A DNA stretch of 32,986 nucleotides from Mycobacterium sp. UM_CSW (GTDB lineage: Bacteria > Actinomycetota > Actinomycetes > Mycobacteriales > Mycobacteriaceae): assembly GCF_000455205.1 (NCBI RefSeq), contig NZ_AUWQ01000021.1, positions 1-32,986 of the forward strand, written 5' to 3'. Positions 7,368-15,863 of this stretch are shown one piece after another. Numbering within the stretch: the stretch's first letter is position 1; the number at the start of each line of letters is the position of its first letter. The notes under the pieces are model-generated. The model searched no databases. It was given only the letters and a program-made list of their open reading frames with translations, and was not told where the DNA came from. The translations under genes were made by a program, and so were the position numbers.

Positions 7368-7813
7368 CGGGCGAAGAAGGCCTCCAGCGGCGCGGCGCAC
7401 TCCCGCGCGAGCACGCCGCCGCGTACCTCCGGGCGATGGTTGAGCCGGCGGTCGCGGACCACGTCCCACAGCGATCCGACGGCTCCCGTCTTGGGCTCCC
7501 ACGCCCCGAACACCAGCCGCGCGACGCGGGCCAGCACCAGCGCGCCCGCGCACATGGTGCAGGGCTCGACCGTCACCGCAAGCGTGGCGCCCTCCAGCCG
7601 CCATCCGTCGCCGAGCACGCCGGCGGCCGCCCGCATCGCCAGGATTTCGGCGTGCGCGGTCGGATCGCCAAGGGCCTCACGGGCATTCACCGCCCGGGCG
7701 AGCTCTGTGCCGTCGGCGCCGATGACCACCGCACCGATCGGCACGTCGCGCGGCCCCGCCGTCGCGGCGACCGACAGTGCGGAACGGATCAGGTCTTCGT
7801 CGTCAGTACTCAC
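7352..7813 (-). CDS. tadA: tRNA-specific adenosine deaminase
   Basis: This 153-residue cytidine-deaminase-fold enzyme converts the wobble adenosine of tRNA-Arg(ACG) to inosine. The zinc site is complete: His54 and the proton-shuttling Glu56 in TAHAEIL, and Cys85 and Cys88 in PCTMC. The sequence matches the mycobacterial TadA pattern over its whole length, ending AFFARQRLG. I prefer the GTG at 7813 (MSTDDEDLIR) because it gives the usual family length. A GTG at 7870 that overlaps the TGA of the upstream gene would add 19 residues with no family resemblance. It is co-transcribed with the gene at 7867-8388, known in mycobacteria as the tRNA adenosine deaminase-associated protein. Confidence 0.93.
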   Translation of the reverse strand: MSTDDEDLIRSALSVAATAGPRDVPIGAVVIGADGTELARAVNAREALGDPTAHAEILAMRAAAGVLGDGWRLEGATLAVTVEPCTMCAGALVLARVARLVFGAWEPKTGAVGSLWDVVRDRRLNHRPEVRGGVLARECAAPLEAFFARQRLG

Positions 7814-7866
7814 CGACCGAGCCCGATGGCGGCGACCCGCTTCGCCCGGCTCCGCCGCGCTCGCGA

Positions 7867-8388
7867 TCACCGACCCAAGCGGTCGATCACCGCCGACAGC
7901 TGGTCGGCAAAGCCCATCTCGCGGGCGATGCGGCCGAGTTGCTCGTCGGCGTAGAGGTCGGTCTCGTCGAGGATGACGCCGAGCACCGCCTCGGGCAGCC
8001 CGACGTCGGACAGCAACCCGAGGTCGCCCTCCTCGAAGGGGTCGGCGTCCTCGAGGTCTTCGGGATCGATGTCGGCGTCGAGGTTGTCGAGCACCTCGGC
8101 GGCGATGTCGTAGTCCAGCGCGGCGGTGGCGTCGGAGAGCAGCAGCCGGGTCCCGGACGGGCCTGGGCGCACGATGACGAAGAACTCGTCGTCGACGTCG
8201 AGCAGCCCGAACACCGCGCCCGAGCTGCGCAGCTCACGCAGTTCCGTCTCGGCGGTCTGAAGGCTCGTCAGCGCCTTGGCACCCATGGGATAACAGCGCC
8301 ACTTACCCTCTTCTCGCACGACGGCAACGCCGAAGCCGTCCGGTGCGTCCGCGGACGGCCCTTGCGCTGGAGCGCGCTGTGCTCCCAT
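7867..8388 (-). CDS. tRNA adenosine deaminase-associated protein
   Basis: A 173-residue acidic, soluble protein with no signal peptide. It is strongly conserved in actinobacteria immediately upstream of tadA, and is named only from that position; I recall Rv3753c as the M. tuberculosis counterpart. Visible features are FGVAVVREEGKWRC near the N-terminus, a central beta-rich segment (AVFGLLDVDDEFFVIVRP) and a very acidic stretch (LDADIDPEDLEDADPFEEGD). No catalytic motif is seen. The ATG at 8388 follows a divergent gap of 63 or 81 bp to tyrA. The TGA at 7867 overlaps a possible GTG of tadA. Confidence 0.9.
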   Translation of the reverse strand: MGAQRAPAQGPSADAPDGFGVAVVREEGKWRCYPMGAKALTSLQTAETELRELRSSGAVFGLLDVDDEFFVIVRPGPSGTRLLLSDATAALDYDIAAEVLDNLDADIDPEDLEDADPFEEGDLGLLSDVGLPEAVLGVILDETDLYADEQLGRIAREMGFADQLSAVIDRLGR

Positions 8389-8469
8389 GGGCGCCTACGC
8401 TAGTCGCTGACCAGCCCAACTGACCAGACGGAACACCGCCGCCCGCCGAAAGTGTGCAAACCTAAGACG

Positions 8470-9441
8470 GTGGCGCACCCTGTATCCAAGACTCCGGTTT
8501 GCGTGCTGGGGCTGGGCCTGATCGGCGGCTCGATCATGCGGGCCGCGACCGCGGCCGGCCGCGACGTCTTCGGCTACAACCGATCGGTCGAGGGCGCACA
8601 CGCGGCCACCGCCGACGGCTTCGACGCCAGCACCGATCTCAGCCACACCCTGACGCGGGCCGCCGACACCGATGCGCTGATCGTCGTGGCCGTGCCGATG
8701 CCGGCGTTGGCGGGCATGCTCGCCCACATCAGCGAACTGGCCCCCGATTGCCCGCTGACCGACGTCACCAGCGTCAAGAGCGCGGTGCTGAAAGAGGTGA
8801 CCGCGGCCGGTCTGCTGGAACGCTTCGTCGGCGGCCACCCCATGACGGGCACCGCGGACTCGGGCTGGGCCGCCGGATACGCCGGGTTGTTCACCCGGGC
8901 CCCGTGGGTCATCAGCGTCGACGACCACGTCGACCCCGTGGTGTGGTCGATGGTGATGACGCTGGCGCTGGACTGCGGGGCGCTGGTGGTACCGGCCAAA
9001 TCGGACGAGCACGACGCCGCGGCGGCCGCCATTTCGCACCTGCCGCACCTGCTCGCCGAGGCGCTGGCGGTCACCGCGGGCGAGGTCCCGTTGGCGTTCG
9101 CGCTGGCGGCCGGCTCGTTCCGCGACGGCACCCGGGTCGCCGGCACCGCCCCGGACCTGGTCCGGGCGATGTGCGAGGGCAACTCCGAGCAGCTGCTCCC
9201 GGCCGTCGACCACGTCATCGAGCTGCTGGTCCGCGCCCGCGACTCGCTGGCCAGCCACAACTCACTGGCCGACCTCATCGACGCCGGCCACGCCGCGCGG
9301 ACGCGTTACGACAGTTTCCCGCGCTCCGACATCTTCACGGTCGTCATCGGCGAGGAGAAGTGGCGCGAGGAACTGGCCGCCGCGGGCCGGGCGGGCGGGG
9401 TGATCAGATCCGCTCTGCCAAGCTTGGGTAATCCACAATGA
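8470..9441 (+). CDS. tyrA: Prephenate dehydrogenase
   Basis: TyrA catalyses NAD-dependent oxidative decarboxylation of prephenate to 4-hydroxyphenylpyruvate in tyrosine synthesis. The Rossmann motif [10 protein letters not shown] is at the N-terminus, followed by [19 protein letters not shown] and the catalytic-region motif GGHPMTGT. The helical dimerisation domain follows, with [11 protein letters not shown] and the [15 protein letters not shown] segment. No ACT or chorismate-mutase domain is fused. I use the GTG at 8470 (323 residues), close to the start expected from related proteins; an in-frame GTG at 8452 is possible. Neither start has a clear Shine-Dalgarno site, so a leaderless transcript is possible. 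The 3' end overlaps the convergent gene at 9404-10003 by 38 bp. Confidence 0.93.
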   Translation: MAHPVSKTPVCVLGLGLIGGSIMRAATAAGRDVFGYNRSVEGAHAATADGFDASTDLSHTLTRAADTDALIVVAVPMPALAGMLAHISELAPDCPLTDVTSVKSAVLKEVTAAGLLERFVGGHPMTGTADSGWAAGYAGLFTRAPWVISVDDHVDPVVWSMVMTLALDCGALVVPAKSDEHDAAAAAISHLPHLLAEALAVTAGEVPLAFALAAGSFRDGTRVAGTAPDLVRAMCEGNSEQLLPAVDHVIELLVRARDSLASHNSLADLIDAGHAARTRYDSFPRSDIFTVVIGEEKWREELAAAGRAGGVIRSALPSLGNPQ

Positions 9442-10003
9442 AGCCGTCCTCGTCGACGCTCACGGTGGTGTCGGCGACGGGAGAGCGCAATTTGATTCCG
9501 TCGAGACGGCCCTCGCTGGTGTAGCTGACGGTCGCCGCGGTGACGCTCATGTCGGGCACGTTCACGTAGACCATGGGCAGCGTCACCGTGTCCGCCCGTT
9601 CGTGCAGCGCGAGGCGCCGGATCGGCAGCGCGTTGAAGAACGGACTGAACACCACGTCGACGTCGAGCGCGCCGTTGTATCCGGCGCGCCGCTCCCCCTG
9701 GTGGTCGGTGATCAGCCACATGTTTTCCTCGTCGCGGGCGATCGAGAGCACGCGTTCGCGCTCGGCCAACGTCACGGTCAATCCGAGCCGCTTGGTGGCG
9801 CCGGTCTCGTCGGTCTGCAGGTCGTAGTAGGCGCCGAACGCCGGATTGGTCGGGGTGGCGGCGGCGACGATGCGCCCGTTAGCCCTCATCCGCTTGTTGG
9901 ACAACTGGATTCGTACCGATTCCATGCGCGAGATGTCCTGTGCGCGCCAGGTCAACATCGCCTGCCATACGCGCCGGGCGGGGTCGGTGGGGGCCGTGTT
10001 CAC
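9404..10003 (-). CDS. Conserved mycobacterial hypothetical protein (Rv3755c-like)
   Basis: A 199-residue protein with no signal peptide or membrane span. It is mainly beta-strand with several acidic and polar turns ([37 protein letters not shown], quoted in part as landmarks at its centre). I do not recognise a domain or catalytic motif. The GTG at 10003 sits 4 bases after the proZ stop (10008-10010), so it is probably the last gene of the proXVWZ operon. This position and length match my memory of Rv3755c. A role tied to osmoprotectant uptake is only an inference from position. Its 3' end overlaps tyrA on the other strand. Confidence 0.85.
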   Translation of the reverse strand: MNTAPTDPARRVWQAMLTWRAQDISRMESVRIQLSNKRMRANGRIVAAATPTNPAFGAYYDLQTDETGATKRLGLTVTLAERERVLSIARDEENMWLITDHQGERRAGYNGALDVDVVFSPFFNALPIRRLALHERADTVTLPMVYVNVPDMSVTAATVSYTSEGRLDGIKLRSPVADTTVSVDEDGFIVDYPSLAERI

Positions 10004-10007
10004 TCTT

Positions 10008-10754
10008 CTACCGTAAAACTTGTCCACCGACGGCGGCACGTTTGTCGACAAGTGCGGTCGGCGTCACGTGGTCGCGCCGACGCACCCGCCCGCGTAACCG
10101 GCCGGTACCGGGCGCCGACGCCCACACCGCGAGCGCCAACAGGCCGTCGAGGATCAGCGCCAATGCGGCCACCATCAGCGCCCCGACCAGCGCGAGGTGG
10201 AACTCGCGCTCCTTGATCCCGTCGATCAGGTATCGGCCCAGGCCGCCGAGGCTGGCGTAGGCGGCGACGGTTGCGGTGGCGACCACCTGCAGCGTCGCGT
10301 TGCGCAGCCCGCCCAGGATCAGCGGCAGCGCGTTGGGTATCTCCGCGCGCAGCAGCACCTGGGCCTCCGTCATGCCCATCGCGCGGGCGGCGTCGACGAC
10401 CGACGGCTCGACGTTGGCGATGCCCGCATAGGCACCGGCCAGCAGCGACGGCACGCCCAGCAACATCAGCGCAACCAGCGGCGGCCCCAAACCCAGCCCG
10501 AACAGCAGCACCCCCAGCAGCAGCACTCCCAGTGTCGGCAGGGCGCGCAGGCCGTTGACGGCGCCGACCACCAGGAGCGTGCCGCGCCCGGTGTGTCCGA
10601 TGATGAGCCCGACCGGGACGGCGATCAACGCCGACGCGCCCACCGCGATGGCGGTGTACTCCAGGTGTTCGAGAATGCGCGATGCCAGCCCGACGGGGCC
10701 GGTCCAGTTGTCGGCGGTCAGGAGGTAGGACAGGGCCTGCTGCACGAAGTTCAT
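10008..10754 (-). CDS. proZ: Osmoprotectant (glycine betaine/choline/proline) ABC transporter permease ProZ
   Basis: A 248-residue inner-membrane permease of the OpuCB/OpuCD (BPD_transp_1) family. It has about five to six hydrophobic segments: YTAIAVGASALIAVPVGLII, LGVLLLGVLLFGLGLG, LVALMLLGVPSLLAGAY and a C-terminal LVGALMVAALALIL. The permease coupling region that contacts the ATPase is visible as EPSVVDAARAMGMTEAQVLLRAEIPNALPLILGGLR. The ATG at 10754 overlaps the TGA of proW, so the two permeases are translationally coupled. Together with ProW, ProV and ProX it would import a quaternary amine or proline-like solute; the exact ligand is not decided by sequence. Confidence 0.92.
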   Translation of the reverse strand: MNFVQQALSYLLTADNWTGPVGLASRILEHLEYTAIAVGASALIAVPVGLIIGHTGRGTLLVVGAVNGLRALPTLGVLLLGVLLFGLGLGPPLVALMLLGVPSLLAGAYAGIANVEPSVVDAARAMGMTEAQVLLRAEIPNALPLILGGLRNATLQVVATATVAAYASLGGLGRYLIDGIKEREFHLALVGALMVAALALILDGLLALAVWASAPGTGRLRGRVRRRDHVTPTALVDKRAAVGGQVLR

Positions 10755-11437
10755 CGCGCGCCGCCCACGACAGGGGCCACGACCGACCGGCGACGCGGCG
10801 TGCGCCCGGCACGCTCCCACGGCGTCGCCAGCCGGCCCGCCAGGACGATGAGCGCGTCGATGGCGATCGCGAGCACGAACAGCGCGATGATGCCGGCGAC
10901 GATCTGATCGCTCTTGTCGGTCTGGTAGCCCTCGGTGAACCAGGTGCCCAGGCCGCCGATGCCGATCACCGAACCCACCGAGACCATCGCGATGTTGGTC
11001 ACCACCACGACGCGCAGTCCGGCGACGAGAACCGGAATAGACAGCGGCAGTTCGACTTTCAGCATCCGCTTGATCGCGGGGTAGCCGATGGCGGTGGCGG
11101 CGTCGCTCACCTGGGCGGGCACCGCGTCCAGCGCCTCGAGCACCGCCCGCACCAGCAGGGCGGCGGTGTAGGCCGTCAGCGCCACCATGACGTTGGCCTC
11201 GTCGAGGATGCGGGTCCCGATGATCGTCGGCAACACCACGAACAGCGCCAGCGACGGGACGGTGAACACGACGCTGGCGGTGGCGGTCGTCAGCCGCCGG
11301 GCGATCGGCGCGCGCTGCACCAGCACGCCCAGCGGCACCGCGATGGCCAACCCGATCACGACCGGCACCAGCGACAGGCGCAGATGGACCACGGTCAGGG
11401 CCCAGGCGTCGTCGAGGTGGGTGAGCAGGTAGTGCAT
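10751..11437 (-). CDS. proW: Osmoprotectant ABC transporter permease ProW
   Basis: A 228-residue permease paralogous to ProZ. Hydrophobic spans include LVPVVIGLAIAVPLGVLV, VVFTVPSLALFVVLPTII, VMVALTAYTAALLVRAVLE and IVAGIIALFVLAIAIDALIV. The coupling-helix region reads VPAQVSDAATAIGYPAIKRMLKVELPLSIPVLVAGLR, the EAA-loop type of this family (cited as a landmark around mid-protein). The ATG at 11437 starts two bases after the proV stop (11440-11442), and its TGA overlaps the proZ start. The C-terminus is basic (TPRRRS), as expected for a cytosolic tail. Confidence 0.92.
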   Translation of the reverse strand: MHYLLTHLDDAWALTVVHLRLSLVPVVIGLAIAVPLGVLVQRAPIARRLTTATASVVFTVPSLALFVVLPTIIGTRILDEANVMVALTAYTAALLVRAVLEALDAVPAQVSDAATAIGYPAIKRMLKVELPLSIPVLVAGLRVVVVTNIAMVSVGSVIGIGGLGTWFTEGYQTDKSDQIVAGIIALFVLAIAIDALIVLAGRLATPWERAGRTPRRRSVVAPVVGGAR

Positions 11438-11439
11438 GC

Positions 11440-12531
11440 CTAGGCCCTTCGCCGGGCTTCCACCGCGGCCAGCACGTCGGCGGCCAGCACGCCGCCGATC
11501 AGCTTGCCCCCGTCGTCGACGGCGACCCCCAGGCCCGACGGCGAGGACAGCGCCGCGTCGAGGGCGTGGCTGAGGTTGCCGTCGGGGCGGAACACCGACC
11601 CGACGCCGCCCATGCTGTCGGACAACGACGCGCCCGCGCGGTGCTTGCGCAGGCCCTCGGCGTCGATCCAGCCCACCGGGATGCCGGCGTCGTCGACCAC
11701 CACCGCCCAGCCGTCCGGGAGGCCTGCCTCGGGGAGGCTCACCACGGCGATCCGGTCGATGTCGTGCAATGGCAAGCCGTCCGCGCCCATGAGCTGCAGC
11801 CACCGATACCCGCGGCCCAGACCGATGAACCGGGCGACGAATTCGTTGGCCGGGCGCGACAGCAGGTGCGCGGGTTCGTCGTACTGCTGCAGCACGCCGT
11901 CGGAGAACACCGCGATCCGTTCGCCGAGTCGCAGCGCCTCGTCGATGTCGTGTGTGACGAACACGGTCGTCTTGTGCAGTTCGCTTTGCAGACGCAGGAT
12001 TTCGTTCTGCAGTTCGTGGCGTACCACCGGGTCGACGGCGGAGAACGGCTCGTCCATCAACAGGATTGGCGGGTCGGCCGCGAGCGCGCGCGCCACACCG
12101 ACGCGTTGTTGTTCGCCGCCGGAAAGCTGCGCCGGGTAGCGGGTGGCGATCTTGGCGTCCAACCCGACGCGCTCGAGCACCTCGTAGGCGGCCTTGCGGG
12201 CGTCCCGGCGAGACCGGCCCTTGAGCACCGGAACCGTTGCGACGTTGTCGATCACGCGCTGATGGGGCATCAGGCCGGCGTGCTGGATGACGTAGCCGAT
12301 CCCGAGGCGCAGTCGCACCGGGTTGACGGTCGACACATCCGCCCCGTTGACGGTTATCCGGCCGGAGGTCGGCTCGATCATCCGGTTGATCATCCGCAAC
12401 GCCGTGGTCTTGCCGCTGCCCGAAGAGCCTACGAATACCGTCAATTCGCCGTTGGGGACCACCAGGCTCAGCCGGTCGACGGCCGTCGTCCCGTCGGCGA
12501 ATACCTTGCTGACGTTGTCGAAGACGATCAA
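11440..12531 (-). CDS. proV: Osmoprotectant ABC transporter ATP-binding protein ProV
   Basis: The 363-residue ATPase of the proXVWZ importer. Walker A is GSSGSGKTT (about residues 35-43), the signature motif is LSGGEQQR, Walker B is ILLMDEPFSAVDP and the switch His is in VFVTHDIDEA. After the nucleotide-binding domain come about 120 residues with two CBS-like halves (from RWLQLMGADGL, and from GASLSDSMGGV); in OpuA-type systems CBS domains sense ionic strength or nucleotides. The start is a TTG at 12531 that overlaps the proX TGA as TTGA, so expression is likely coupled to proX. It drives uptake of compatible solutes across the inner membrane. Confidence 0.93.
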   Translation of the reverse strand: MIVFDNVSKVFADGTTAVDRLSLVVPNGELTVFVGSSGSGKTTALRMINRMIEPTSGRITVNGADVSTVNPVRLRLGIGYVIQHAGLMPHQRVIDNVATVPVLKGRSRRDARKAAYEVLERVGLDAKIATRYPAQLSGGEQQRVGVARALAADPPILLMDEPFSAVDPVVRHELQNEILRLQSELHKTTVFVTHDIDEALRLGERIAVFSDGVLQQYDEPAHLLSRPANEFVARFIGLGRGYRWLQLMGADGLPLHDIDRIAVVSLPEAGLPDGWAVVVDDAGIPVGWIDAEGLRKHRAGASLSDSMGGVGSVFRPDGNLSHALDAALSSPSGLGVAVDDGGKLIGGVLAADVLAAVEARRRA

Positions 12532-13481
12532 CGCGGTTGACCGATCGGGTGGTTGAAGCCGTTGTCGCGCACCCAGTTTCGCGCAGCCTGATCGGGATCG
12601 ATGCCGGAGTTGCCCGACACCGCGGCGTTGAGGTGGGCCAGACCGGAGGTCGTCAATTTCGCCGACACCGCGTCCAGCACGTCCTTGAGGCGGTCGGACT
12701 TCTTCTGCGAATTCACCAGCGGCACAATGTTGCCGGCCAGGAAGTTGTGCTGCGGGTCCTCGAGCGCCACCAGATGATTCTGCAGCATCGCCGGTGAGGT
12801 GCTGAAGATGTTGGCGGCCGTCACCTTCCCCTCCACCAACGCGCGCACGGTCACCGCGCCGCCGCCGTCGTTGATCGCGACGAAGTTGCCCGGGGCGATG
12901 TTGAGTCCGTACTTCTGTCGCAGGCCCGGCAGCCCGGACGGGCGAGTCTCGAACGCCGAGGGCGCCCCGAAGCGCACATCCGGCGAGTGCGCCGCCAGAT
13001 CGCCGATCGTTTTGAGGTTCCAGTCGCCGGCCGTGCCGCTGGGGACGGTGACCGTGTCGGTGTCCGAAGCCGGCGACGGCGTCAGGATCGACAAGTCACC
13101 GGGGAGCTTCTTGTACAGCTCCAGCTCGACGTCGTCGAGCATGGTCGCGGTGGAGTCGGGTGCGAAGTACAACAGCAGGTTCCCGATGTATTCGGGCACC
13201 AAGTCGATGGAATGATCCTTCAGCGCAGGAACATACGTCTCCCTGCTGCCGATCCCCATCCGCCGCCCGACCTCGAACCCGTTGGCCTGCAACGCTTCCG
13301 CGTAGATCTCGGCGACGATCTCCGACTCGGGGAAGTCGCCGGAGCCGACCACGATCGATTTCGGGCTGCGCATCTGCGTGCCCAGCGGATCGGAATTGCT
13401 GCACGCCGCGATCAGACCTACCGCCGCCAGCCACGCCGCCGCCCGGACAGTCACGCGGCGCGCCCGCAGCCGCATCCTCAT
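12528..13481 (-). CDS. proX: Osmoprotectant-binding lipoprotein ProX
   Basis: A 317-residue substrate-binding lipoprotein. The N-terminal signal has several arginines, a hydrophobic core (AAAWLAAVGL) and a lipobox LIAAC with acylated Cys27. The mature part is the OpuAC-type two-lobed fold: KSIVVGSGDFPESEIVAEIYA at its start, LKDHSIDLVPEYIGNLL in lobe one and VRFGAPSAFETRPSGLPGL further on. It captures a quaternary-amine solute outside the membrane and delivers it to ProW/ProZ. The start is ATG 13481; a second ATG two codons later is also possible. It is the first gene of the operon and is divergent from the LapA-like gene across 102 bp. Confidence 0.92.
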   Translation of the reverse strand: MRMRLRARRVTVRAAAWLAAVGLIAACSNSDPLGTQMRSPKSIVVGSGDFPESEIVAEIYAEALQANGFEVGRRMGIGSRETYVPALKDHSIDLVPEYIGNLLLYFAPDSTATMLDDVELELYKKLPGDLSILTPSPASDTDTVTVPSGTAGDWNLKTIGDLAAHSPDVRFGAPSAFETRPSGLPGLRQKYGLNIAPGNFVAINDGGGAVTVRALVEGKVTAANIFSTSPAMLQNHLVALEDPQHNFLAGNIVPLVNSQKKSDRLKDVLDAVSAKLTTSGLAHLNAAVSGNSGIDPDQAARNWVRDNGFNHPIGQPR

Positions 13482-13583
13482 ACCGCCGACACTAACGGCA
13501 GAACCGCTGCGACGCGGCCGGGCGCGGGCGTCGGTTTGGGTGGATTTGTTTCAATCTGCGCAGGATGGGACAAAGATGAGACT

Positions 13584-13934
13584 ATGAGCGGCCAAACCCC
13601 TGACTCCCCTCCCCCGCCTCCCCCGCCGCCGCCGGATCCGCACGTCGGCGCGACGCCCAAGGATCCGGCCGTCGGGTTCACCCGCGCCGGCGCTTTATGG
13701 TCCTTCCTGATCGTCGGCTTCCTGATACTGGTCCTGCTGTTGATCTTCATAGCCCAGAACACGGATTCGGTGCGGTTTACGTTCTTGACTTGGCATTGGA
13801 GCCTGCCTCTGGGCGTCGCTTTTCTGCTGGGCGCCGTGGTGGGCGGCCTGATCACCGTGGCCGTCGGCACCGCGCGAATTCTCCAGCTGCGCCGCGTGGC
13901 CAAGAAACACCACGCGGCCGCTCAGACCTTCTAG
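13584..13934 (+). CDS. LapA/DUF1049-like small membrane protein (Rv3760-like)
   Basis: A 116-residue protein with a proline-rich cytosolic start (SPPPPPPPPPDP) and two transmembrane helices: ALWSFLIVGFLILVLLLIFI at about 35-55 and the segment from LGVAFLLGAVVGGLI, separated by QNTDSVRFTFLTWHWSLP. The NT(D/E)xVxxxFLxWxxxLPL spacer is characteristic of the LapA (DUF1049) family, inner-membrane proteins linked to lipopolysaccharide assembly in enterobacteria; their role in mycobacteria is unknown. The C-terminus is basic (RILQLRRVAKKHH). The ATG at 13584 is chosen over upstream frames because the fold starts there. A long inverted repeat follows the stop. Confidence 0.85.
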   Translation: MSGQTPDSPPPPPPPPPDPHVGATPKDPAVGFTRAGALWSFLIVGFLILVLLLIFIAQNTDSVRFTFLTWHWSLPLGVAFLLGAVVGGLITVAVGTARILQLRRVAKKHHAAAQTF

Positions 13935-13938
13935 CGCC

Positions 13939-14036
13939 GGCTTTCGGTGTGAATCGAGGGCGTTGCGTGTGAGCCTACGGCGGGAAAATCGCCAGGTTCC
14001 CGCCCTGGGCTCACACCGAAAGCCCTGGGCGCACAC
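13939..14036. repeat. Compound inverted repeat between convergent genes
   Basis: An outer 14-bp perfect inverted repeat, GGCTTTCGGTGTGA (13939-13952) and TCACACCGAAAGCC (14011-14024), overlaps an inner hairpin made of GTGTGAGCC (13967-13975) with GGCTCACAC (14008-14016) and GGCGGGA (13979-13985) with TCCCGCC (13998-14004). The outer and inner arms share 14011-14016, so they are alternatives. A near-copy CCCTGGGCKCACAC occurs at 14003-14016 and 14023-14036. It may terminate transcription from both sides. Confidence 0.75.
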
Positions 14037-15083
14037 TCAGCCGGGCAGCTTGGCCAGCTCCGCCAGGCCGCGGGAGATCAGCGGCGCGACCACCTCGGGC
14101 GTGTGCTCGGATTCTTTTCCGCTGGCAAGGTCCGACATGCGCCGGCGGAAGTCGATGCCAGCGGCGATGATGGCGAGCTTGAAGTACGCGAGCGCCATGT
14201 AGAACTCCCAATGCGCCAACGGCAACCCGGCCACCAGCGAGTAGCGGTCGGCCAGCTCGTCGGCCGTCGGCAACAGCGGCGACGTCCAGGCGGCCTGCGC
14301 GTTGACGATCAGGTCCAGCGCCGGGTCGCGGTAGACGCACATCAGGGCGGCGTCGGACAGTGGGTCCCCCAGCGTCGAGAGCTCCCAGTCCACGACCGCG
14401 CGCACCTTCGTCGGGTCGTCGGAATCCAGGATGGTGTTGTCGATCCGGTAGTCGCCGTGCACGATCGAGGTCCGGCTCTGCTGCGGAATGGATTGGCGCA
14501 GGCCGGAATGCAACCGTTCGACGTCGGCGTCGCGGTGGTCGTCGGGCAGCCGCACCAGTTCCCACTGCGAACCCCAGCGTCGCACCTGACGCTCCAGGTA
14601 ACCGCTGGGCTTGCCAAAGTCGGCCAGCCCCACGGCGTTCGGGTCGACGCTGTGCAGATCGACGAGGACCCGGATCAACGAGTCGACGCAGGCGTCGATG
14701 ACGGTGTGACTGAACGCTTCGAGCTGCGCGCGGCGGCGCACCACCTGCCCGGCAACGAATTCGACGATCTGAAACGGCGCGCCCAGCACCGAGTCGTCCT
14801 CACACAGCGCGATCGCGCGCGCGACCGGGACCGGCGTGTCCTGCAGCGCGGCGACGACCTTGAATTCGCGGGCCATGTCGTGGGCCGACGGCGTCAGCCC
14901 GTGCAGCGGCGGGCGGCGCACCAGCCAGCTGGTCGCGTCGTCGTACACCCGGAACGTCAGATTCGAGCGGCCACCGGAGATGAACTCGCCCCGAAGTTCG
15001 CCGTCGCGGCCTATCCCAAGCGAACGCAGGTACCGGTCCAGCGAGGCCAGATCGAGCCCGTCGAGTCGGTCAACTGAAGTCAC
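14037..15083 (-). CDS. Phosphotransferase family protein (APH/ACAD10-kinase-like)
   Basis: A 348-residue protein of the aminoglycoside-phosphotransferase superfamily. Visible motifs are the glycine-rich GGRSNLTF loop, LVRRPPLHG, the Brenner motif IVHGDYRIDN (catalytic Asp) and the metal-binding VVDWELSTLGDPLSDAAL. In position it matches Rv3761c, labelled fadE36 although it lacks an acyl-CoA dehydrogenase domain; this label comes from memory. Relatives are the kinase part of ACAD10/11 and LvaA, which phosphorylate hydroxyacyl-CoAs. I use the GTG at 15083 (MTSVDRLDGL) because it gives the usual length. In-frame GTGs at 15122-15128 and an ATG at 15170 are alternatives, the last overlapping the histidine phosphatase. 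Confidence 0.85.
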   Translation of the reverse strand: MTSVDRLDGLDLASLDRYLRSLGIGRDGELRGEFISGGRSNLTFRVYDDATSWLVRRPPLHGLTPSAHDMAREFKVVAALQDTPVPVARAIALCEDDSVLGAPFQIVEFVAGQVVRRRAQLEAFSHTVIDACVDSLIRVLVDLHSVDPNAVGLADFGKPSGYLERQVRRWGSQWELVRLPDDHRDADVERLHSGLRQSIPQQSRTSIVHGDYRIDNTILDSDDPTKVRAVVDWELSTLGDPLSDAALMCVYRDPALDLIVNAQAAWTSPLLPTADELADRYSLVAGLPLAHWEFYMALAYFKLAIIAAGIDFRRRMSDLASGKESEHTPEVVAPLISRGLAELAKLPG

Positions 15084-15147
15084 TCGAACTTGTTTACCAC
15101 CGCTGATGTCGGTCAACTTCACCACCACCAATTTGCCCGACTCCACC

Positions 15148-15786
15148 TCAGGCCGTTCCACGGCCTGCATCGTCGCCAGGCGGCCGCTGGTTTCGCGGCA
15201 ACAGATCCCACACGTGCTCGACGGTGTTGACCCCCGCCACCGTCGCCTGACCCGTTCGCGAGAACAACAGCCGGGTCACCGACGCGTAGTCGACGGGGAA
15301 GGACAACAGCCGCCTCGTGCCCAGGATTTCGTGCAGCAGCACGTTGATCACCCCGCCGTGGCTGAACACCGCGACCGTGTCCTCGGGATCGGCGGCGGCG
15401 ACGAGGTCGTCGACCCCCGCGCGGACGCGCGCACGAAACGCGTCCTCGTCCACCGCGCTGGGCAGATGCCCCTCGGCCAGGCGGGCCCATTCCTCCGGTC
15501 GTTCGGCTTTGATCTGCTCGACGGGGATGTAGACGGGAAGGTCGCGGTCGTATTCGGCGAATCGGTCGTCGATTTCGACTCGCAGCCGGCGCGCGGCCGC
15601 GACGGGTTCGGCGGTCTGAATCGCGCGCCGCTGCGGGCTGCTCACCACCCGCGCGATGGGAAACCGGGCGAGCGCGTCGGGCAGGCGCTCGACCTGCGCC
15701 CACCCCTGCTCCGACAGGTCCGGGTCGGAACCCTCGCCGTGTTCGCTGCGCAGCGGTAGCGCATGCCGGACCAAGAGCACTTGCAT
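15148..15786 (-). CDS. Histidine phosphatase family protein
   Basis: A 212-residue member of the phosphoglycerate-mutase-like superfamily. The catalytic RHA motif is in LLVRHALPL at about residues 5-13, the second arginine in SSPQRRAIQTAE, and the second active-site His in VFSHGGVINVL. These enzymes remove phosphate through a phospho-His intermediate; the substrate is not evident. The ATG at 15786 has a moderately purine-rich leader. It precedes the phosphotransferase on the same strand, with its stop 64 bases before the preferred start, so the two may act on related phosphorylated compounds. It is divergent from the methyltransferase across 77 bp. Confidence 0.9.
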   Translation of the reverse strand: MQVLLVRHALPLRSEHGEGSDPDLSEQGWAQVERLPDALARFPIARVVSSPQRRAIQTAEPVAAARRLRVEIDDRFAEYDRDLPVYIPVEQIKAERPEEWARLAEGHLPSAVDEDAFRARVRAGVDDLVAAADPEDTVAVFSHGGVINVLLHEILGTRRLLSFPVDYASVTRLLFSRTGQATVAGVNTVEHVWDLLPRNQRPPGDDAGRGTA

Positions 15787-15863
15787 GTTTGTTCCCGTCG
15801 TCGGATGGTGGGCAGCGCCCAGTTTCTCATCGCGCCCCGCGACACCGATCCCGAGGAGGAGAG

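Noticed and set aside
15084-15170. Earlier starts for the phosphotransferase at 14037
   Set aside because: They add up to 29 residues before the conserved N-terminus and the longest overlaps the histidine phosphatase; kept as alternatives only.
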